In this document: positions 17,438-26,529 of the stretch, piece after piece | Layout: every line of letters starts with the position of its first letter | How positions within the stretch are numbered: position 1 is the first letter of the stretch | NCBI GenBank assembly: GCA_963710715.1 | Contig: CAVQBL010000008.1 | Location: forward strand, 1 to 64,000 | Source: CAVQBL01 sp963710715 | Lineage (GTDB): Bacteria > Pseudomonadota > Gammaproteobacteria > DSM-16500 | Direction: 5' to 3' | Length of the DNA: 64,000 nt | The notes under the pieces: generated by a model | What the model was told of the DNA's origin: nothing | Database searches by the model: none | What the model saw: only the letters and a program-made list of their open reading frames with translations | Program-made: the position numbers and the translations under genes

Positions 17438-17683
17438 ATGAACTCATTCGTGAAAGCAGAAAGAAAGTACCTAGAAGATGCACATATGCTTATTTTATCG
17501 AGACATATTGGCGAACAAATTGTAGCAGGCGAGCAAGGAGAAATTCGGATTGTGCTCGTCGGTTTTGAGAAAGATGGGCAAGCGCGTATCGGTGTGATTG
17601 CACCCAGCAGTGTCCCAATCAGTCGTAAGGAAACTTACGACAAAATGCAAAAAGAAAAACAAAACAATATAAAGGCTGCATAA
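17438..17683 (+). CDS. CsrA-family RNA-binding regulator, paralogue 2 of second module
   Basis: An 81-aa protein with the same N-terminal extension as the protein at 2012-2257 and a CsrA core. AAGGGAGG supports the start at 17438. It is followed by a 110-bp leader and the icmC-like gene. This repressor-csrA-csrA-T4SS order is the arrangement expected for a Legionella-type integrative element. Confidence 0.9.
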   Translation: MNSFVKAERKYLEDAHMLILSRHIGEQIVAGEQGEIRIVLVGFEKDGQARIGVIAPSSVPISRKETYDKMQKEKQNNIKAA

Positions 17684-17793
17684 AGAATTAAGTGTTGCTT
17701 CCTTAACGAGGAGTTGTGTTCGGCGGGGCGGGTAGAAAGAATGCGTGAACCCGTTCCCTAACCGGATGCATAAAGTTCTCAGTGGAGGAATAT

Positions 17794-18351
17794 ATGAACA
17801 TTCAAAATCTAAAAAATCTGTTTTTTCGTACAGTGATTGCAATAACGGTTTGTTACACGAACGTAACGTTTGCAGCACAGCCCAGCATAAATACTATTCT
17901 TGCAAACTTTTCAATGACGGTACCTGACTTAATGCGGTTGGTTACAGCAATTGCTTATGTCACGGGAATGTTTTTTGTGGTGAAAGGCATTGGAAATTTG
18001 CGAGCCCTCGGTAAAGAAAAGCAGGGTGGTGGGATCATTTATCTTAAACCGCAGATTATTTTGATTTTTGTTGGAACGGCCTTAATGTATTTGCCAAGTA
18101 GTGCCCTAACAGTAACAAATACTTTATTTTTGGATGCGAATACAGCACCTTTTGCTTATATTTACCCAGATAAGATTGATGAATGGTCTGGCGTAATTAA
18201 TATTTGTTTAATGATTATGAAATTAGTTGGTACTATTTTTTATATCAAGGGGCTGATTACCTTTAGCCATAACCAAGCAGCACAAGATGGCCAACCGTCC
18301 TCATTTAGCCGAGGCATAACTCATATGATTGGAGGTGTACCTCTGCGTTAA
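17794..18351 (+). CDS. IcmC/DotE-like type IV secretion inner-membrane protein, altered C-terminus
   Basis: About 185 aa. It has a signal-like N-terminus (cleavage near FAAQP), then several hydrophobic segments. LMRLVTAIAYVTGMFFVVKG and the end GITHMIGG match the pattern I know from IcmC/DotE and related conjugation proteins, in which a last membrane helix with an LCINI-like motif follows. Here the frame ends abruptly in GGVPLR, so that helix is missing. GTGGAGGAATAT before the ATG at 17794 fixes the start. A related 3' end is found 2.2 kb downstream (20501-20578), beyond an oppositely oriented acyl-CoA synthetase gene. Probably non-functional or altered. Confidence 0.7.
   Translation: MNIQNLKNLFFRTVIAITVCYTNVTFAAQPSINTILANFSMTVPDLMRLVTAIAYVTGMFFVVKGIGNLRALGKEKQGGGIIYLKPQIILIFVGTALMYLPSSALTVTNTLFLDANTAPFAYIYPDKIDEWSGVINICLMIMKLVGTIFYIKGLITFSHNQAAQDGQPSSFSRGITHMIGGVPLR
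18310..18331 (+). repeat. 22-bp direct repeat, left copy
   Basis: A 22-bp sequence in the 3' part of the icmC-like gene that recurs exactly at 20516-20537. The two copies bracket the acyl-CoA synthetase. Similarity continues weakly after both copies (CTCTGC then TTAA), so they are homologous gene ends rather than simple target duplications. Confidence 0.8.
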
Positions 18352-18441
18352 TATGCATATATTTATTCCTGTTATACAGAAGACTCTGGGTTTAAATTAA
18401 ATTTTAGATGCATTTGCGTGCCCGGACATTGTTAGTTGATA

Positions 18442-20208
18442 TTAAGGGCTGACGCTTAATTTACTTTCTTCCCGTTCACGGAGTCCGGCGCGGCGTATTT
18501 TCCCACTAGTCGTTTCAAATTTTTCCCATTGCTCAAAGCTAAGACACTCAATTAATCGTGGGTATTTGTGGGGTGCTGTTTCACGTTTAATATGTTCTTG
18601 GATATCTTTAATAAGTTCAGAACTTTCAGTATAGCCTGATTTTAGTAGTACAAATGCTTTTATAATAGTTGCAACCGAATTTGTTTGTGCGCGAACTCCA
18701 ACTACCGCAATTTTAGCTATGGCAGGGTGAGACATGCCCGCTTTCTCAACTTCATCTGGGCCAACTCTATAGCCACTACTTTTAATCAGATCATCTCTGC
18801 GACCTTGATAAGCAAATAGACCATCATGTCGGTATGCTGCCCAGTCGCCTGTTAAATAGTATCGACCATCTGGAGAACGTGTCTTCTTTGTTTTTTCAAG
18901 CGCATTGGCATAACCACGCATTAAACCAGCGCTACTTCCCTCAATAAGATCAACGGCAATTTGTCCAATGTTTCCGGGTGGTAATGGGCGAAACTCATCA
19001 TCTAAAGCAACTACTTTATAAGGAGCAATTGGTCGTCCCATAGTGCCTGGGACGTGTGTCTGATCATCTACTCGTCCCATCAAAAGTGGTGTTTCGGCCT
19101 GTCCAAACCCAACTGCAACTTCAATTCCTCGTGAAGCAAATCGTTCTATTACTGTTTCATCTAAGGCTTCACCAACTGTTGCTATGCGTCTAAGTGCTGG
19201 CAAGTTGAATTGGTCAAAACTAGGGTCGGCGACTAGTAGTCTTAGAACGGTTGGGGCAGCACAAAAGATGGTGACTGATTGATCTCGTAAAGTAGCAAGC
19301 ATTCGCTTAGGTTCGAATTTCTTATTGGTTGGGGTAATTAGCAATTTTGAACCCGTAGCCCATGCTGCTGTAGTGATCCATACAGTAAATCCCCACCCTG
19401 TATCACTTGCATTATAAATGAGATCATCAGGTGTTGCACGTAACCACCGTCGTCCTGTTGGCCAATGAAAAAAAGGATAATCGTGATTGTGTTGTACAGC
19501 TTTGGGTTGTCCTGTAGTCCCAGAGGTATAAAGATATAAGCAAGCATCATCTGTAGTAGTTTTTATTTCCAGTGAAGTTCTTTCGTTATTAAAAATATCA
19601 GCTAAAGAATGCCAGCCTTTGACAGATGGACCTGTCGTTATTGTTGTTTTTAAGGCAGGGCATTGATCACGAATAAGGTCTATACGTTCTTGTAATTCAG
19701 GTGTTGTAATAATGCCACGAATGTCTAAGTCGTTAATACGATATGATAAATCCTTGGATGTTAGTAGTCTTGGGCACGGGATTACGGCGATACCTGCTCT
19801 CATCAATCCCGCTAAGCTATACCACCAGTGTAGTCTTTGTCCTAACATTAAAGCTACAGCATTTCCTTTTTTAAATCCCTGCTCTGTAAAGAATCCTGCT
19901 ATTTGATGGCTTCTTTTGACAATATCCGCATAAGTAATTTCTGCATGATTATCCCCATCTTGATCAATGCAGCGTATTGCTAATCTGTTCGGCTGAGTCG
20001 CCCAATGATCGACTGTTTGTGATATGAAATTGCAAGCAATGGGTGCGGTAGTAGCAGATTGATTAAGAAGTTTTTTATAAATTTCTCCTATAGCATAATG
20101 ATTTTTTTGTACTTCAGTGCTAAATAACCGTGCTTGTTGTAGCAATAAAGATGAACCGGTAATTGTTCGTAAAGGATTTAGCGTTCTTATTACTGTTCCT
20201 CGTAGCAT
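18442..20208 (-). CDS. Acyl-CoA synthetase (AMP-forming), medium-chain type, with mitochondrial-presequence-like N-terminus
   Basis: A 588-aa ANL-superfamily enzyme: P-loop LYTSGTTGQPKA, GQAETP in the AMP-binding core, YYLTGDWA and GRRDDLIKSSGYRVGPDEVE hinge, and a C-terminal TTSGKIRRAGLR with the catalytic Lys. The family activates carboxylic acids to acyl-CoA through acyl-AMP. The pattern resembles ACSM-type medium-chain synthetases. The first 32 residues contain Arg at 3, 8, 14 and 27, no acidic residue, many Leu/Ser/Thr, and end in ARLFSTE, much like a mitochondrial targeting peptide with its cleavage site. I infer acquisition from a eukaryote or targeting to host mitochondria. The gene is flanked by a 22-bp direct repeat. 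Confidence 0.88.
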   Translation of the reverse strand: MLRGTVIRTLNPLRTITGSSLLLQQARLFSTEVQKNHYAIGEIYKKLLNQSATTAPIACNFISQTVDHWATQPNRLAIRCIDQDGDNHAEITYADIVKRSHQIAGFFTEQGFKKGNAVALMLGQRLHWWYSLAGLMRAGIAVIPCPRLLTSKDLSYRINDLDIRGIITTPELQERIDLIRDQCPALKTTITTGPSVKGWHSLADIFNNERTSLEIKTTTDDACLYLYTSGTTGQPKAVQHNHDYPFFHWPTGRRWLRATPDDLIYNASDTGWGFTVWITTAAWATGSKLLITPTNKKFEPKRMLATLRDQSVTIFCAAPTVLRLLVADPSFDQFNLPALRRIATVGEALDETVIERFASRGIEVAVGFGQAETPLLMGRVDDQTHVPGTMGRPIAPYKVVALDDEFRPLPPGNIGQIAVDLIEGSSAGLMRGYANALEKTKKTRSPDGRYYLTGDWAAYRHDGLFAYQGRRDDLIKSSGYRVGPDEVEKAGMSHPAIAKIAVVGVRAQTNSVATIIKAFVLLKSGYTESSELIKDIQEHIKRETAPHKYPRLIECLSFEQWEKFETTSGKIRRAGLREREESKLSVSP

Positions 20209-20759
20209 TTTTTTGTTACCCCATCTAATTTATAAAAATTCTCTAAATCTAATAATCTTTTTATTGGACTAACATTACAGTTACAGTAATCCAGCCACTT
20301 TAGCCGGATATTTCATATACAAAAAGGCGAAAAAGCTAATATTTCCTTTATGATTCAATTTAAAAGAACAAATAAATAAATTTTCCGTTGAACAAATTAT
20401 ACGCAAGAATTATTTTATTTTCCAGCTGTTCAACGCAAAAAATTGAACCCAATTTAGCGGTGATAATGTTACAAGCGATGGAGGCTTAGTAAATGACGCA
20501 TAGATAAACCAGTCACGAGGCATAACTCATATGATTGAAGCCGCACTCTGCATTAAAATATCAGAACGACCTATCTAAAAGCCCAGCGCGAAGTTTTAGG
20601 ATGTTTATTAGCAATATAATACCATAGTGATATTAAGACTCTATTTTTTGATATAGTAAAGTTTCTCGACCACCCAACATATAGCTCCGTTAATTCCTTT
20701 GAAAGATTGTATAGATTAAACTGTAAGGCAACCTAACCGTTTTAATAGGAATCGAGCCA
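20209..20759. other. Intergenic region with icmC-like remnant
   Basis: 551 bp. It holds the acyl-CoA synthetase promoter, the icmC-like 3' remnant at 20501-20578, and a 180-bp AT-rich leader to the next gene. No other coding sequence is convincing. Confidence 0.5.
20501..20578 (+). pseudogene. 3' remnant of an icmC-like gene
   Basis: The plus strand reads RGITHMIEAALCIKI before a stop at 20576-20578, closely like the end of the icmC-like protein (RGITHMIGG) and with the LCIKI motif that the latter has lost. It contains the right copy of the 22-bp repeat (20516-20537). A stop codon lies just upstream in frame, so this is a scar, not a gene. Confidence 0.6.
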
Positions 20760-21236
20760 ATGCCATCTTGGTTTATTGTTAAAGGAGGTAACTGTATTCA
20801 CGTGGCGGCCAATGTTCGTATTTCTACAGCGGAAGGTACATACATTGATAGCGTATGCCAAATTTTAACTGCTCAATATGAAGATACGAAAAATAAGCCG
20901 ATCCGGATAGGAATATGTGTTGCAGGAGATGCAAGCTTTCCTACTGCTACTCAAACACGGATGGGAATATTAACTGCTTTAGGTGATTACCTTAAGGATA
21001 GTGAAAAGATAAAATATCCATTTCAATCTGGTGAAGAAATCATTGAACATTTTTTCCCAATCATTAAAGAAAAATATGGTTTAGAAGCTCTTAATCATAT
21101 TGCTACCAATAATTTCATTGGGGTCGGTGCATCCATTGGTGATACATTGGAAATAGCAGGGCTTGTTGGGAATGACATAAAATCCTTTTCTGATTATTTG
21201 GAAACGGAAATGCTTTCCAGCAAGAAGCCAAATTAA
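20760..21236 (+). CDS. Hypothetical protein, 158 aa
   Basis: An intact gene with AGGAA upstream of the start. The protein is soluble, with a beta-rich N-terminal half (IRIGICVAGDASFP) and a helical C-terminal half. There is no signal peptide or membrane segment. I do not recognise a family. It ends 2 bp before the CaaX-box protein gene, so the two are surely cotranscribed; a role linked to that protein is possible but unsupported. Confidence 0.75.
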   Translation: MPSWFIVKGGNCIHVAANVRISTAEGTYIDSVCQILTAQYEDTKNKPIRIGICVAGDASFPTATQTRMGILTALGDYLKDSEKIKYPFQSGEEIIEHFFPIIKEKYGLEALNHIATNNFIGVGASIGDTLEIAGLVGNDIKSFSDYLETEMLSSKKPN

Positions 21237-21238
21237 AT

Positions 21239-21631
21239 ATGGAAAATATGAATACGAGCATAAAATTCCCTGTAGAAAAACTTAAGCATTTATTATCCCT
21301 TGACTCCTCTCATCAAGAGTCGTTACTTCAGCGTTCTGCAAGTTTGAAAGAGATTATCTTAGCAGATAGAAACGCTGTAGAGGCAAAGTTGAATAGCATA
21401 ACAGTAAGTGAAAAATTTGATATGTTTTCTATTAGCAGACAAAATGGCATTGTTGCTTTACAGGGGGCTCCAAGCAGTCAGAGCACTCGTGCATCTCTTC
21501 CGAAGAGTTCAGCCATTTTTGTATCTCCTATTTCTTTTCACTCGCCGCAACCTGCGCGACCTACTTATCATGTGCAAGAAGAGCGGGATAAGAATAATCG
21601 TACCAGAAGATCAAGGTGTTGGTTTTGTTAG
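21239..21631 (+). CDS. Small protein with C-terminal CaaX-type prenylation box, candidate effector
   Basis: A 130-aa protein. The N-terminal 60 residues are helical and charged, the middle is Ser/Pro-rich and probably disordered, and the C-terminus is RTRRSRCWFC-stop. Cys127-Trp-Phe-Cys is a CaaX box with aromatic/hydrophobic middle residues, preceded by a polybasic stretch, the exact context used for membrane targeting of prenylated host proteins. Legionella effectors such as AnkB (CLVC) use host prenylation this way. Bacteria lack protein prenylation, so such a tail points to host-cell function. The rest has no recognised domain, and chance cannot be excluded. Confidence 0.7.
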   Translation: MENMNTSIKFPVEKLKHLLSLDSSHQESLLQRSASLKEIILADRNAVEAKLNSITVSEKFDMFSISRQNGIVALQGAPSSQSTRASLPKSSAIFVSPISFHSPQPARPTYHVQEERDKNNRTRRSRCWFC

Positions 21632-21725
21632 CCTCTCCCAAAAAATCTTTACCGAGAAAGTCTGTTTTCGGCAAAGAATCTAACTAATTCCTTTTAATAT
21701 TTGCGTTTAAGAAATTGAGAGCTGA

Positions 21726-22161
21726 TTATTTACTTTTTACACGCCTTTTCAAGGTTTGTCCGTGTGTTTTTATTTTACGTATTCATGCCTTCGATCTTTA
21801 GCCCATCAGGGATAAAAAAGACAGCATAGTAATCTTCATAATATTCATCAGGAGGATCGATGACGACCGCTCCTAACTTTTTCACGAATCAGTGCAGTTC
21901 ATCTACATCCTTTCGGCTGCGCAGCTCAAATGCATAATGGTGATAACCTACATCGCCAATACGATATTTGCGTGTCCTGCTTTTAGCGTTGGCTGTGCCA
22001 ATCCAAAAACGCGTGTTACCATTAGTCCATCCAATTGCATCGTCATATTCATCCAGCACTTTAAACCCCAGAAAACCGAAAAGTTTGCTGTAGAAGGCTT
22101 TCGATTTTTTGAAGTTAGAAACACGGATTGATAAATGATCAACGCCAACGACTCGATTCAT
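21726..22161 (-). pseudogene. Decayed VOC-superfamily (glyoxalase/bleomycin-resistance-like) gene
   Basis: The first 90 codons match the intact gene at 49631-50071 (starts MNRVVGVDHLSIRVSNF). Then a TTA codon has become TGA (after DELH), a 3-nt deletion changes FLD to FI, and a 1-nt deletion shifts the frame near EGMN. Similarity to the other copy also covers about 60 bp beyond the stop. It is a diverged duplicate that has been inactivated. Confidence 0.85.
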
Positions 22162-22297
22162 GTCAAATCTCCCTTTGTATTAGCACAAGTCCTGCTGCAA
22201 ACCGCACGAAAAATAGTAGTAACTCTTTGACTCTCTGTTTAAGACTACAGGTGAAGTATAAAGCTATAAGTATATTCTTAATTACATTTTCGTACAT

Positions 22298-22961
22298 TTA
22301 TCTCTTAATCTTATTGTTTGAGGACGGCATTTTGTTATTAATCAAGGGTTCAATTAAAGATGGACGAACATAAAAATTGAAAGCACACATCTTTTTAACG
22401 TCACTATCTGGTTTTTTGATGGGTAAATTGTCAAGGAAAGGGAAAGGATTTTGAAGCGCAGCAAGAGCCGTAAATTTTTTATAATTGATTATAGTCATCT
22501 CACATTTTGTATTGACATAATTTGGTAAAAATGAGATGAGCTTCGGTTTTTTTGTTAAAATTCCCTCGATATGTTGATATTGTTGTAAATTAACTTCGTT
22601 TAAATAGTGCAGAAATGGGTTAGTGCCTAACTTCAAGATGATTATCAAGCACGGTATAAGTAATAATGCGGCAAGGGAGCGCGAAGACATGTAGTCAAAC
22701 ATACATGCCATCGTCACGATGCTACAGAGGATAATTATGTAGCTGTTTGGAAAATCAATATTAGTTGTATCGGGTATATATGTTGTCGTTGCGTTTATTA
22801 CGCGGTACCAGTGTAAGAGAAAATATATAATTAATACAGGAACTAAAATAAACAAGAAGGGTGTTGATACCTTCTTTCTTTGTTTTTCTTTTAAATTCTT
22901 GCATCTTTTTAAAAAGGAGCATTAATTTTTGTTCTGCTATTTCTTCTGATGGTTTTTCCAT
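22298..22961 (-). pseudogene. Hypothetical membrane protein, frameshifted
   Basis: A start at 22961 (GAGG upstream) gives a charged helix (EKPSEEIAEQKLMLLFKKMQ); a second frame then gives three hydrophobic segments (VPVLIIYFLLHWYRV, YIIILCSIVTMACMF, ALLLIPCLIIILKLG) and a soluble tail. The frames join near 22870 in an A-rich stretch with a single-base indel. Together they would make a protein of about 220 aa. No family recognised. Confidence 0.55.
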
Positions 22962-23000
22962 TATTAAACCTCGAATTGTGGTCGTGAAATGCCTTATTGT

Positions 23001-23180
23001 ACCTAAATTCGGCAGTTAAACCCTACTGCGAGAGGCTACTGCATTGAATCTAGGAATTTTTTTCGATCTTTTTTGGCTCACCGTACAGGTGAGTACTGCT
23101 GCGCCAAAAAAGACCAAAAAAACTCCATATCTTCAACGCATTAGCCTCTCTCGCTACGGGTTTAACTGCCGAATTTAGGT
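23001..23180. mobile_element. 180-bp inverted-repeat element, MITE-like
   Basis: Arms of about 77 bp (23001-23077 and 23103-23180) are imperfect inverted repeats, beginning ACCTAAATTCGGCAGTTAAA and ending with its complement. The 25-bp centre has its own small hairpin CTCACC-GTACA-GGTGAG. It contains no gene. The form fits a miniature non-autonomous element or a large folded RNA; no other copy was found in this window. Confidence 0.65.
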
Positions 23181-23230
23181 TGTAAGACTGTGCTATTATA
23201 TCTGACTATTTTCTTTATCTTAAAGTGTGT

Positions 23231-23415
23231 TCAAGATCTCGTACAACTGTCATTTCTAACAGTCAAGTTCAATAACAAATCCTGATCCATCAATGGTTCT
23301 TCTCTAATTAGCAAATACAATTTCTTTAGTGTTGCCCAACAATACCCATAAACTAAAGCTTCTTTTGTCTCTTTCTTTCGACAAAGGTTACTAACAGGTG
23401 CCTTATTTTTAAGAG
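23231..23415 (-). pseudogene. Unidentified protein-coding remnant
   Basis: The minus strand has an open stretch ending at 23231 that reads like a C-terminus (KEALVYGYCWATLKKLYLL, then EEPLMDQDLLLNL) but has no start; a stop lies near 23415. The protein is not recognised. The remaining DNA up to 23641 shows no further gene. Confidence 0.3.
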
Positions 23416-23641
23416 GTTAAAGCCATATCAGAAAATAATCCCAAACACCGAGAGTGGAAAAATTGAGAGAACCGCCGCCGCGCCGTAATTCAATTCAACT
23501 GCTTAAAAAAGTTTAAGAAATCGCTTATGCGCTTCAAACCATACTTGCACTATCCTCATTTAGGTTTAGGCAAGTCACAATATTCTAAAACTAAATCAAC
23601 GGCTAGCTCAGATTTGGCTGCAATGTTCATTCCATGCTTAG

Positions 23642-24355
23642 TTAATAAATTGCTTTTATTTCTTCAGATTGTTTCAATTTTGCCTTGTTTTCATTATACA
23701 TTTTCATATTAGCAAAAAGTAATTGTCGCATTGGCGCAAGTGTTTGTTTAACTTGATTATAAGAAGGATCTTTTATCAAAGCATCAGCAACTTTTTTAAA
23801 TATCTCGTCAGCATTTTCTTTTGTTTCATTTGATAGTATTGCTTTGGCCAATGCATCAATGAATTTATATTCGTTAGAGGTTGGGAGGAGCCTTCTTTCC
23901 CAATCAAATAAAATATAATTAATGTTTTGGATGAATGATTGTTGGTAATTCATGGCGTCAATCAAAATATCTGGAATAGTTTGATGTCCTTTTTCATGCG
24001 CTAAATTAGCCGCTGTTAAATGATAACGTGTATCTTTGATCGTTGGATCAGCTTTTGATTCAAGCAATAGCTTGGTGGCATCTTTATGCCCAGCTGCAGC
24101 AGCCTCATGCAAAGGCGTACAACCTACATTAGATGAAGCATTAATGGATGCTCCTGCCTGAATAAGCCGTGCAATAATCATTTTATTGCCTTTTTGAGCT
24201 GCAACATGCAAAGGCGTAATCCCATTTTGGGTTACAGCATTAACTTTAGCCTTAGCAGCGATTAATATCTCCACCATCTGCTCATTGTTCTTTTCGACAG
24301 CGATATGCAACGGCGTTTTATTTCCACCCGTTGTTGGTGTTTTTATATCATACAT
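23642..24355 (-). CDS. Ankyrin-repeat protein, possibly 5'-truncated
   Basis: A 237-aa protein. Residues about 10-130 form three to four ankyrin repeats (TPLHIAVEKNNEQMVEILI, TPLHVAAQKGNKMIIARLI, TPLHEAAAAGHKDATKLLL). The C-terminal 100 residues are helical. Ankyrin proteins of Legionella-like bacteria are often secreted and bind host proteins. The start lies inside the first repeat and has no ribosome binding site, so the original gene may have been longer. No export signal can be judged from sequence alone. Confidence 0.75.
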   Translation of the reverse strand: MYDIKTPTTGGNKTPLHIAVEKNNEQMVEILIAAKAKVNAVTQNGITPLHVAAQKGNKMIIARLIQAGASINASSNVGCTPLHEAAAAGHKDATKLLLESKADPTIKDTRYHLTAANLAHEKGHQTIPDILIDAMNYQQSFIQNINYILFDWERRLLPTSNEYKFIDALAKAILSNETKENADEIFKKVADALIKDPSYNQVKQTLAPMRQLLFANMKMYNENKAKLKQSEEIKAIY

Positions 24356-24398
24356 GAAAAATCAATGACTAGGCTTCAACTGGGATTGTTTTTCCATG

Positions 24399-24530
24399 CT
24401 ATACGCAATTTAGTAAGGGTTCCAAAATCTTAAAGGTCATAACTTTATCGTCCTTTACACTAACCTCAAAAACCACATTGTTAATGTCGCATAACAAAAT
24501 GAAGCGAACATTGCATAATTTATTTTTCAT
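24399..24530 (-). CDS. Small open reading frame, 43 aa
   Basis: ATG at 24530 to stop at 24399; reads MKNKLCNVRFILLCDINNV and so on, with a beta-rich pattern. It lies just upstream of the ankyrin gene on the same strand. It may be the remnant of a longer gene or a real small protein; no family is recognised. Confidence 0.3.
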   Translation of the reverse strand: MKNKLCNVRFILLCDINNVVFEVSVKDDKVMTFKILEPLLNCV

Positions 24531-24596
24531 TTATGCAGGTTATCAGTTGTAAGCGCAGGAAATAACTGCTTTCTTATATATAAATTTATCTTGATC

Positions 24597-24648
24597 GTTC
24601 ACCAATAATTCATCTACCATAACATATGATAGTGAACAATTGATGAAC
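24597..24648. promoter_or_regulatory. Possible operator of the lexA-like gene
   Basis: GTTCAC (24597-24602) is inverted to GTGAAC (24632-24637), and a third half-site ATGAAC lies at 24643-24648, just before the start of the lexA-like gene. Repeated half-sites at this position suit autoregulation. No classical CTGT-N8-ACAG SOS box is present. Confidence 0.3.
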
Positions 24649-24653
24649 TATAT

Positions 24654-25245
24654 ATGACAACAGAATTCCAATCCAATTTGTACTAAATTTATTACAGAAT
24701 ATATAACAAATAATGATCTTTCACCTTCCTATGCTGAGATGACAGCAGCGATGGGGATCAGCCACCGTTCGAAAAGCTTAATTACCCGCAGTCTTCGTGC
24801 ACTTAATAAAGAAGGCAAGATTTTTTTAAAGAAAGAAGGGCGACGCCTTCTCATTTCTCTTACTTCAAAACATTTGTCATTAGTAGGGAAAATTTCAGCA
24901 GGTGCTCCAATTGAAGCTATTTCTGAAAATACCTTTATTGATGTTAATACTCTGTTCCAGGCAGAAAATCATTTTGCATTGCAGGTGAAAGGCCATTCCA
25001 TGATTGAAGAAGGCATTCTGGATGGCGATATTATTATTTGTCGACATACTGATTTTGCAAACGAAGGTGATATTGTCGTTGCATTGATTGAGCAACATAA
25101 CACAACGTTAAAACGTATTTCTTATAAGGTGAAGGGAATGATTACATTAATCCCTGCCAACATCGAGATGAAACCGAGGGCTTATCTACCAGAAAGGATT
25201 CAGGTACAAGGAGTATACGTAGGATTAATCCGCCTGAATCCATGA
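24654..25245 (+). pseudogene. LexA/UmuD-type S24 repressor-protease, frameshifted near its start
   Basis: In-frame translation upstream of the first ATG at 24739 gives a typical LexA N-terminus (KFITEYITNN, then an HTH with SYAEMTAAMGISHRSKSL), so the gene should begin at 24654 (reads MTTEFQSNLY), and a single-base indel near 24684 separates the parts. The S24 domain is intact: possible cleavage site SAGAP, Ser in KGHSMIEEG, and Lys in TTLKRI. It is followed 14 bp later by a Y-family polymerase gene, the usual partner in plasmid mutagenesis cassettes. Without the missing N-terminus DNA binding would be impaired. Confidence 0.75.
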
Positions 25246-25259
25246 GGTAAAAATGTTTT

Positions 25260-26516
25260 ATGGAAAAACAAATTAAACCTACACAACATTGGTCGCGAGC
25301 CATTATTCTGGTTGATATGAATGCGTTTTTTGCTTCTGTTGAACAATTGGATCATCCTGAGTGGCGGGGTAGGGCGCTCGCGGTTACGAATGGTAAACAA
25401 GGGACATGCATTATTACCAGTTCTTATGAAGCACGTGCCTATGGAATTAAAACCGGGATGCGTCTTAAAGAAGCAAAACGTTTATGCCATCATTTAATTC
25501 AAGTGCCTGCACGGCCTGAAACGATATGTTGCCGTGTCGCGTGCAATTATGGATGCACTCGCAACATTGACGCCAGACATTGAAATTTTTTCTGTTGATG
25601 AAGCTTTTCTTGATGTGACTGACGTTGTCAATCTTTATATGGCACACCTGAAAAAATTGGGTTGATGGCAAAAGAACTTGTTTTTAATGCATCAGGATTA
25701 CTTTGTTCTGTTGGCGTGAGTGGTGATAAAACAACAGCTAAATATGCGGCAAAATTACATAAAACCTGATGGATTTATCGTGATTCCACCGTGGGAAGCC
25801 AAAGAGAGATTGCGTGATGTCCATGTGACTGAATTAAGCGGTATTAAATCTGGTATTGGCGGTTTTCTTGAAAAACACGGTGCATCAACATGCGGGGACG
25901 TTGAAAATATTCCCAATTAGTATTTTAGCCAAACGGTTTGGCAATATCGGTAGAACGTATTTGGTATATGTGCCAAGGTGCTGATCCTGATCCTGTGCAT
26001 ACGATAGTTGCCGAATCCAAAATCAATGGGTCATGGCAAAGTGATGCCGCCGAATACAACGCATGCCAAACAGTCATAGAAACATTTCTTCATGCACATG
26101 TGTGAAAAGTTAGGCGCGCGATTACGACATCATCATTTTCAAGCACAGCATTTTTTTGCGGGTTTATTAAGTCATGAATTGGGTTGGTTTGGTTCAAAGG
26201 CAAAAGCATTACAACCAACAGATGATAGTAAAGAAATTTTTCAACTCGCCGGTTTTTTAATTTATCAACATTGGCATGGTGAACCCGTGAGTCAAATACA
26301 AGTGACGGCATTGATCCAAGTGATGCAGGATTACAAATGCGATTTTTTTATCAAACCAATGTAAAAACAGCGAATAACTTTATATCTGCGTTAGATGCAA
26401 TTAATGACCTATATGGTGAATTTACCATTGCACCTGCGCCAATGTTATATCGATCACAAATGCCGAATGTGATTGCCCCTGCATGGAAGCCTTATGGTCA
26501 TCGTCAAACAATTTAA
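25260..26516 (+). pseudogene. Y-family DNA polymerase (DinB/UmuC-like), multiply frameshifted
   Basis: The first 85 residues are typical (VDMNAFFASVEQLDHPEW; SYEARAYGIKTGM). Catalytic FSVDEAFLDV follows in another frame near 25595, then GVSGDKTTAKYAAKLHKPDG, a helix-hairpin-helix region and the little-finger domain (MCEKLGARLRHHHFQAQHFF) in further frames. At least five frame changes are needed between 25530 and 26350, so the gene is dead or heavily misread. It formed an SOS mutagenesis cassette with the lexA-like gene upstream. Confidence 0.85.
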
Positions 26517-26529
26517 TAAGGAGCATCCT

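Noticed and set aside
24654..25245. Classical LexA-controlled SOS box
   Set aside because: No CTGT-N8-ACAG sequence found upstream; only GTTCAC/GTGAAC half-sites are present.
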